Below, piece by piece: positions 60,869 to 64,000 of a DNA stretch of 64,000 bases. Position 1 is the first letter of the stretch. Each line of letters begins with the position of its first letter. A model generated the notes under the pieces. It worked only from the letters and a program-made list of their open reading frames with translations, was not told the DNA's origin and made no database searches. The DNA is from Ruegeria arenilitoris (GTDB lineage Bacteria > Pseudomonadota > Alphaproteobacteria > Rhodobacterales > Rhodobacteraceae): the NCBI RefSeq assembly GCF_042675705.1, contig NZ_JBHTJJ010000001.1; one strand, given 5' to 3'. Position numbers and translations under genes: made by a program.

Positions 60869-60955
60869 ACATTCAATTTGGGGCGCGGTCGCGCCACCTT
60901 TTGGATCGCATGGCTGTTGAAGCTCCTGACCTTGCTCCGGGTCAGGAGCTTTTTC
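60869..60955 (+). ncRNA. Candidate small RNA 2 (about 87 nt)
   Basis: Contains a compact GGCGCG/CGCGCC hairpin (60882-60895) and ends in a very strong terminator (60921-60950 plus T-rich tail). A 16-residue frame (ATG 60910 to TGA 60960) runs through the terminator and is probably fortuitous. Like small RNA 1 it is opposite to the leftward operon, between two of its genes. Confidence 0.5.
60921..60955 (+). terminator. Terminator of small RNA 2
   Basis: AGCTCCTGACC (60921-60931) pairs perfectly over 11 bases with GGTCAGGAGCT (60940-60950), followed by TTTTCTTT. There is no matching T-run on the other strand. Confidence 0.85.
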
Positions 60956-60961
60956 TTTGAG

Positions 60962-61306
60962 CTAAACAGGCCGGTGGACGTCGACCAGCGTCACGAGAGC
61001 GTCGCCAAGTGCGTCCATATCGGTGACCTTGGCAAGGGGCCACACGCCGCGCCGCCAGACCCACGACCCACGCTCGTCAGGCGCGAAGCCCGCGCTCGTA
61101 AGCACCCGCTGCGTCAGGGCGTCATCGTCGTCGAGGTGGTCCTTGAACCACCTGAAATCGGCGTGAAAACCGCCCGCCGCGCTATAGCGCTTGTAGCGAA
61201 GGATCACGGAGCGGACAATCGAGCTAGCCTCATATACCAGCGCGTCGTCGCTGCGCACGCGCCCATGCTTGTTCGTCGTGCGGGGCAAGGTGCTGATCCT
61301 ACTCAT
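60962..61306 (-). CDS. Hypothetical protein of the element's leftward operon
   Basis: A 114-residue protein with several aromatic and basic residues (ASSIVRSVILRYKRYSAAGG, GSWVWRRGVWPLAKVTDMDA). It overlaps the preceding gene by eight bases and has a GGAG about 10 bases upstream. No family is recognised. Confidence 0.6.
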   Translation of the reverse strand: MSRISTLPRTTNKHGRVRSDDALVYEASSIVRSVILRYKRYSAAGGFHADFRWFKDHLDDDDALTQRVLTSAGFAPDERGSWVWRRGVWPLAKVTDMDALGDALVTLVDVHRPV

Positions 61307-61817
61307 TGTTCTGATGCTCCTTGTTCAGTGCTCGGTAGTCTGCCTCTTCGGCGCGGTTGAGGCCGCGGTGGCGACGCAGGATTTCGTACCAGTCCGGCAG
61401 GCTGAGGGTGTCATTATTGGGGGCAAGGACATGACCGCGCTTGCGCCGGTAGTCGCCCTCCGACCATTCGCCGCCTTCGAGGGCACGTACATGTCGGTCG
61501 ACCGTGCTCTCACACATGATCGCGCCAACGTCCCGCAGGATTGCCATGAACCGGTCGCGAAGAGAGTCGGTCTCAGGGTCGGGCGTCGGGCGGTTGTTGC
61601 GGCTCATTTCTTCAGGGTGCTCGGCTGCATAGGCTGAGATCGCCTGAGACAGGCGCACGCAAGTCTTGGACGCGGTCTCGGCCTCGCTAACGGCCAACCG
61701 GACGATGGAAGGGTCCTTGTCCTTCTTCGCGGCCTTCATCAGGTCTTCGAGGGCGGACAGTGAGCCGAGCAGCACGTCCAGCATGTGCTTAACCTCAGGC
61801 AATGAAAGGGCGCTCAA
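61299..61817 (-). CDS. Hypothetical protein of the element's leftward operon
   Basis: A 172-residue protein starting with TTG (61817) after AAGGAG; the start overlaps the upstream stop (TTGA). The first half is helical (VKHMLDVLLGSLSALEDLMK), the second half is basic (GEWSEGDYRRKRGHVLAPNN, PDWYEILRRHRGLNRAEEAD). No family is recognised; position between a terminase-like and other small genes suggests a DNA-related role. Confidence 0.6.
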   Translation of the reverse strand: MSALSLPEVKHMLDVLLGSLSALEDLMKAAKKDKDPSIVRLAVSEAETASKTCVRLSQAISAYAAEHPEEMSRNNRPTPDPETDSLRDRFMAILRDVGAIMCESTVDRHVRALEGGEWSEGDYRRKRGHVLAPNNDTLSLPDWYEILRRHRGLNRAEEADYRALNKEHQNNE

Positions 61818-62326
61818 TCCAGAATCTCCTTCAAAATCAACTTTGCCCTCGTTGCTTCAAAGCGTCCCTGCTGATCGGCCTTCGCCATGCTGTCGCGATG
61901 CGTGAACGTCCGACCTGCCAGTGAACCGAGGGCGGCGCGTGCCGCCGTGGCTTCGCGCGCCAGACCTTCGTTCCGGCACAGTTCAACCAACTCCGCAATG
62001 GCCTCCATCGTTCGTTCAGTGGCGGCAATGAAGCCTTCGAAGATGCCCTCATCTGAGGCGAAGGTCCGGGCCTTCTGTTCACGCAGCCACCGGATTCGCC
62101 GCTTGATGTGCTCCTTGTCGTACAGAGCGCGCGCACTCTGGACCGGGGTCTTGAGCTGGTCGCCCTTCGGATGGGCCTGCCTGATGGCAGAGGTGTGCTG
62201 CGCACCAGCGGCGACGAGCTGGCAGAACTTCTCGTGCACTGCGTCGGGCAGTTCAACGCTGCCGTCATAGTCGCCGGGAACGCCGCGAGCGAGGTATCCC
62301 GAAGGCAGCCTCTTCGCTCCAGTCAT
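61814..62326 (-). CDS. Terminase small subunit-like protein
   Basis: A 170-residue protein whose middle (HEKFCQLVAAGAQHTSAIRQ, then SARALYDKEHIKRRIRWLRE) resembles the DNA-binding helices of small terminase subunits (Terminase_2 type), which recognise the packaging site in phage DNA. The C-terminus is helical and could oligomerise. It is linked by TAATG and TTGA overlaps to its neighbours. No large terminase is present, which is the usual state in phage satellites that redirect a helper's packaging motor. The match is by pattern only. Confidence 0.55.
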   Translation of the reverse strand: MTGAKRLPSGYLARGVPGDYDGSVELPDAVHEKFCQLVAAGAQHTSAIRQAHPKGDQLKTPVQSARALYDKEHIKRRIRWLREQKARTFASDEGIFEGFIAATERTMEAIAELVELCRNEGLAREATAARAALGSLAGRTFTHRDSMAKADQQGRFEATRAKLILKEILD

Positions 62327-62802
62327 TAGGCCAGACCGTGCTTGCGCATAAACGCGATCCGGTCAGCAGGGCGCAGCTTCATTGCCTGCTGATACAACGT
62401 CGCGGGATCGGCAACCGAGCCGTGTTCGCTCTTGGGCGCAAGGTCGTTGATGCCGAGATCGCGCGCCCGCGCCATGCGAAGGTGTCGCGGCAACTTGTTG
62501 AGCTTGGCGACTTCATCCTCGTCGCCCATCTTGATCTTCTCAGCACGCTCGCGCTCTTCGATCAGTCCCTTAACCTCATCGAGCCGCTGAAGCTCGACAA
62601 GAGCACGGTCGTTGTCCACCTCGTCACCGACCACGGCGGCAAGGCGCAGGGCGTCGATCTGGATCAGGTCGGCGGGATCAATGGAAATGTCGAGCAGCCG
62701 CCGGGCCTGCTCGGCAAGGGCTGCTGCGCCCTCTTCAAAGCGCTTCTGGACCTCCGGGTCAGCGGCGGCAATGGAGCGGAAATTCTCGAAACGGTCGGTC
62801 AT
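62326..62802 (-). CDS. Hypothetical protein of the element's leftward operon
   Basis: A 158-residue charged, mostly helical protein (FEEGAAALAEQARRLLDISI, VELQRLDEVKGLIEERERAE) ending LRPADRIAFMRKHGLA. TAATG overlaps join it to both neighbours. A coiled-coil is likely in the middle. No family is recognised. Confidence 0.6.
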   Translation of the reverse strand: MTDRFENFRSIAAADPEVQKRFEEGAAALAEQARRLLDISIDPADLIQIDALRLAAVVGDEVDNDRALVELQRLDEVKGLIEERERAEKIKMGDEDEVAKLNKLPRHLRMARARDLGINDLAPKSEHGSVADPATLYQQAMKLRPADRIAFMRKHGLA

Positions 62803-63335
62803 TAGGCGGCTTCCTTGATGGGTGTGGACTCGGGGGCGTTGATGACTGCGAAAGCAGGGGCGAATGCCCGCCAGTCAGGCAAAACGGCGTCGTCGGCGGT
62901 CATGACGTACGCCAAAATGTCAGGGTGGAGGGCGAGAAGGAGGCGAAGGAACTCGATGTGCGTAAAAACCTCACGGTCGAGCAGCCTCTCCACCAGCGCA
63001 GCAGTGAACTGAGACTGGCAATAGGCGAGGCGCTCGCTCTCGCTTTCGGTCAGGCTATTGACGAGGCGCTGTGCGCGCTCACGCGCGTCCTCGCCGAGAT
63101 ACAGGGTATCTTCGCCGTAAGACCGCTTGACGCGGTCGACCTCGACCAAGGAGCGCGCCTCTGCGGCGCTCAAGCCGCGAGGGCGACGCTCGCGGATGCG
63201 AGGAAGGATGTCGGGCAGGCGGTAGGCGTAGCGAGGGCCAGTCCGCTCACGCGGACAATCGCCCAGCCAGCCCTTCGGTGTGGCGGACGACACCCGCAGG
63301 CAAGCCTGAAGATCAGGCACGGTGATCGTGAACAT
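62802..63335 (-). CDS. Putative DNA-binding protein, first gene of the leftward operon
   Basis: A 177-residue protein with a winged-helix-like opening (ITVPDLQACLRVSSATPKGW, RTGPRYAYRLPDILPRIRER), similar in pattern to excisionase/Nu1-type domains, followed by a helical part (ERAQRLVNSLTESESERLAY). It has GGAG before its start and lies behind the operon promoter and the 33-base palindrome at 63346-63378. It may be a regulator, excision factor or packaging protein. Confidence 0.55.
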   Translation of the reverse strand: MFTITVPDLQACLRVSSATPKGWLGDCPRERTGPRYAYRLPDILPRIRERRPRGLSAAEARSLVEVDRVKRSYGEDTLYLGEDARERAQRLVNSLTESESERLAYCQSQFTAALVERLLDREVFTHIEFLRLLLALHPDILAYVMTADDAVLPDWRAFAPAFAVINAPESTPIKEAA

Positions 63336-63345
63336 GTAGTGCTCC

Positions 63346-63378
63346 GTTTTGTCAGGAGGAAATTTCTCTTGACAAAAC
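63346..63378 (-). promoter_or_regulatory. Near-perfect 33-base palindrome at the operon promoter
   Basis: GTTTTGTCA (63346-63354) pairs with TGACAAAAC (63370-63378); the whole 33 bases are palindromic except two pairs. On the minus strand a TATAGT -10 (63377-63382) overlaps one arm, so the palindrome covers the transcription start of the leftward operon. A repressor operator is the natural reading; the repressor is not identified. Confidence 0.65.
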
Positions 63379-63493
63379 TATACCACGATTTTAGTCGAAC
63401 TCCGAATCACTGCGGTTCAACGGGTCAAATGGATACCGAGGGATCACTGCCAGATAACGATTCGACGAGGATCGCCAGACTATCGAGGCAAAA

Positions 63494-63538
63494 ATGGTCC
63501 ATAATATGGACTCTTCTCAACGGAACAAATGGACTATA
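63494..63538. repeat. Paired integrase-site repeats, right end
   Basis: ATGGTCCATA (63494-63503) and ATGGACTATA (63529-63538), with a partial ATGGACTC at 63506, repeat the motif found at 49563-49584 just inside the left end. They are about 30-100 bases inside the attachment site. Confidence 0.5.
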
Positions 63539-63569
63539 GTGCTGTTTTTTAACAAATTTATTGAGTTTA

Positions 63570-63594
63570 GTGGTGCCCGGGGGCGGAATCGAAC
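63570..63594. repeat. Right attachment site within tRNA-Phe
   Basis: The 25-base segment spanning the CCA end, acceptor 3' strand and T stem-loop matches 49442-49466 with one mismatch; identity stops at both ends beyond this. Confidence 0.85.
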
Positions 63595-63645
63595 CACCGA
63601 CACGAGGATTTTCAATCCACTGCTCTACCCCTGAGCTACCCGGGC
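63571..63645 (-). tRNA. tRNA-Phe (GAA anticodon), integration target
   Basis: Read on the minus strand: acceptor GCCCGGG with CCCGGGC, D arm GCTCAGGGGTAGAGC, anticodon loop TTGAAAA (anticodon GAA), T arm GGTGGTTCGATTCCGCC, discriminator A and encoded CCA. The 3' half adjoining the element was supplied by the element; its displaced twin is at 49442-49466. The tRNA is intact. Confidence 0.95.
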
Positions 63646-63724
63646 ACGGGAACGGCGTTTGCCGTTGGGTGCAGGCCTTCTATGACTTGCCAAACGCGGT
63701 GTCCAGAGGCTTTTTCAGATTTTT

Positions 63725-63907
63725 TCAGTGCGGGCGATCCTTGACTTCAACGTCATCCTGGATCTCATCATCAAGGTCATCCTCGCGCTGCGACGGAACC
63801 GAATAGGAGCCGTTCAGCCACTTGGCCAGATCGATATCGGCGCAGCGTTTCGAACAAAACGGACGAAACTGTTTGACCGAATCTTCTCCGCAGATTGGAC
63901 AGCTCAT
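63725..63907 (-). CDS. yacG: DNA gyrase inhibitor YacG
   Basis: A 60-residue zinc-binding protein. The four cysteines are in MSCPICGEDS and RPFCSKRCADIDLAKWLNGS, the YacG pattern. YacG binds GyrB and inhibits gyrase. Start ATGA overlaps the stop of the upstream gene, a usual arrangement in alphaproteobacteria with the RNase E/G-like gene. The acidic C-terminal tail is longer than the zinc domain requires. Confidence 0.88.
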   Translation of the reverse strand: MSCPICGEDSVKQFRPFCSKRCADIDLAKWLNGSYSVPSQREDDLDDEIQDDVEVKDRPH

Positions 63908-64000
63908 TTCAGGACCTCCGACAAAGGGATGCGGCCGCGTTTTCGCTGCAACTCGTAGTGGCCCAGCGGCGTCCAGCCGGCAAGGATCGTTTCTTCGCTG
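63904..64000 (-). CDS. RNase E/G-like protein, C-terminal end (partial)
   Basis: Read in reverse, the frame gives ETILAGWTPLGHYELQRKRG then RIPLSEVLK and a stop overlapping the yacG start by four bases. GWTPLGHYELQRKR resembles the end of ribonuclease E/G-like proteins, which commonly precede yacG in this group. Only about 32 codons are inside the window. Confidence 0.6.
   Translation of the reverse strand, partial: SEETILAGWTPLGHYELQRKRGRIPLSEVLK

Larger units (their letters stand above)
49442..63594. mobile_element. Integrated element in tRNA-Phe (satellite/ICE-like, about 14.2 kb)
   Basis: Bounded by a 25-base direct repeat with one mismatch: a displaced tRNA-Phe 3' end at 49442-49466 and the matching segment within intact tRNA-Phe at 63570-63594. 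Contents in order: tyrosine integrase, ribbon-helix-helix-like protein, small protein, serine resolvase with res, small proteins, restriction-modification genes, iteron region, primase-associated ATPase and a leftward operon with a terminase-small-subunit-like gene. There are no capsid, tail or large-terminase genes and no conjugation genes. Size and content fit a phage satellite or a small integrative replicating element. Confidence 0.85.

Noticed and set aside
60910..60960. 16-residue leader-peptide frame in the second small RNA
   Set aside because: It runs through the terminator hairpin and no downstream gene on that strand exists for it to attenuate.
1..64000. CRISPR arrays and rRNA genes
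   Set aside because: No regularly spaced identical repeats with unique spacers and no rRNA sequence were seen; the repeat arrays in the element are short, degenerate and have no spacers of constant length.

Overview
The window reads as chromosome of a marine alphaproteobacterium of the Rhodobacteraceae (Roseobacter/Ruegeria-like). The reasons are the high GC content, the PuuD urate oxidase with cytochrome c domain, the xdhABC genes beside a BMP-type ABC transporter, a GcvT-fused methylamine-type dehydrogenase, and a yacG gene overlapping the end of an RNase E/G-like gene. This is a judgement from gene content; no species is claimed.

Positions 1-4.2 kb hold the end of truA, a nickel/cobalt exporter pair (NicO/RcnA-like plus DUF1007), a thioesterase-like protein and an acyl-CoA dehydrogenase. 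From 4.3 to 14.4 kb lies a urate and ureide catabolism locus: hydroxyacid (glyoxylate-type) reductase, (S)-ureidoglycine aminohydrolase, NCS2 purine permease, ureidoglycolate lyase, an allantoinase (PuuE) fused to OHCU decarboxylase, HIU hydrolase, a LysR regulator and PuuD. Together they would take urate through HIU, OHCU, allantoin and allantoate to glyoxylate; only the allantoate amidohydrolase step is not encoded here. tamA-tamB (14.5-20.4 kb) and dnaE (20.4-23.9 kb, convergent) follow. xdhABC plus a nucleoside/purine-type ABC transporter (24.3-33.7 kb) form a second purine unit that feeds urate to the first.

From 33.7 to 49.0 kb are ordinary metabolic genes: CDP-alcohol phosphatidyltransferase, an HlyD/DUF3302 membrane pair, aldo/keto reductase, FAD oxidoreductases, a dimethylglycine/sarcosine dehydrogenase-like protein, an FAD-linked oxidase, gamma-glutamyltransferase, a 2-hydroxyacid dehydrogenase, a haloalkane dehalogenase-like hydrolase and a quinone oxidoreductase, ending with tRNA-Gln.

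Positions 49442-63594 are an integrated mobile element of about 14.2 kb in the 3' end of tRNA-Phe. The displaced tRNA tail lies at 49442-49466 and the intact tRNA at the right end. It carries a tyrosine integrase, matching short repeats inside both ends, a serine resolvase with a complete three-subsite res locus, a type II restriction-modification set (C5 methyltransferase diverging from a C-type controller and a putative endonuclease, with C-box palindromes between), an iteron-rich candidate origin (57.2-57.5 kb) beside a primase-associated AAA-type ATPase, two small-RNA candidates, and a leftward operon of overlapping small genes that includes a terminase-small-subunit-like protein. There are no capsid, tail or large terminase genes. 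This layout resembles a phage satellite (PICI-like) or a small replicating integrative element, and it is the most interesting part of the window. To the right, yacG and the end of an RNase E/G-like gene resume the chromosome.
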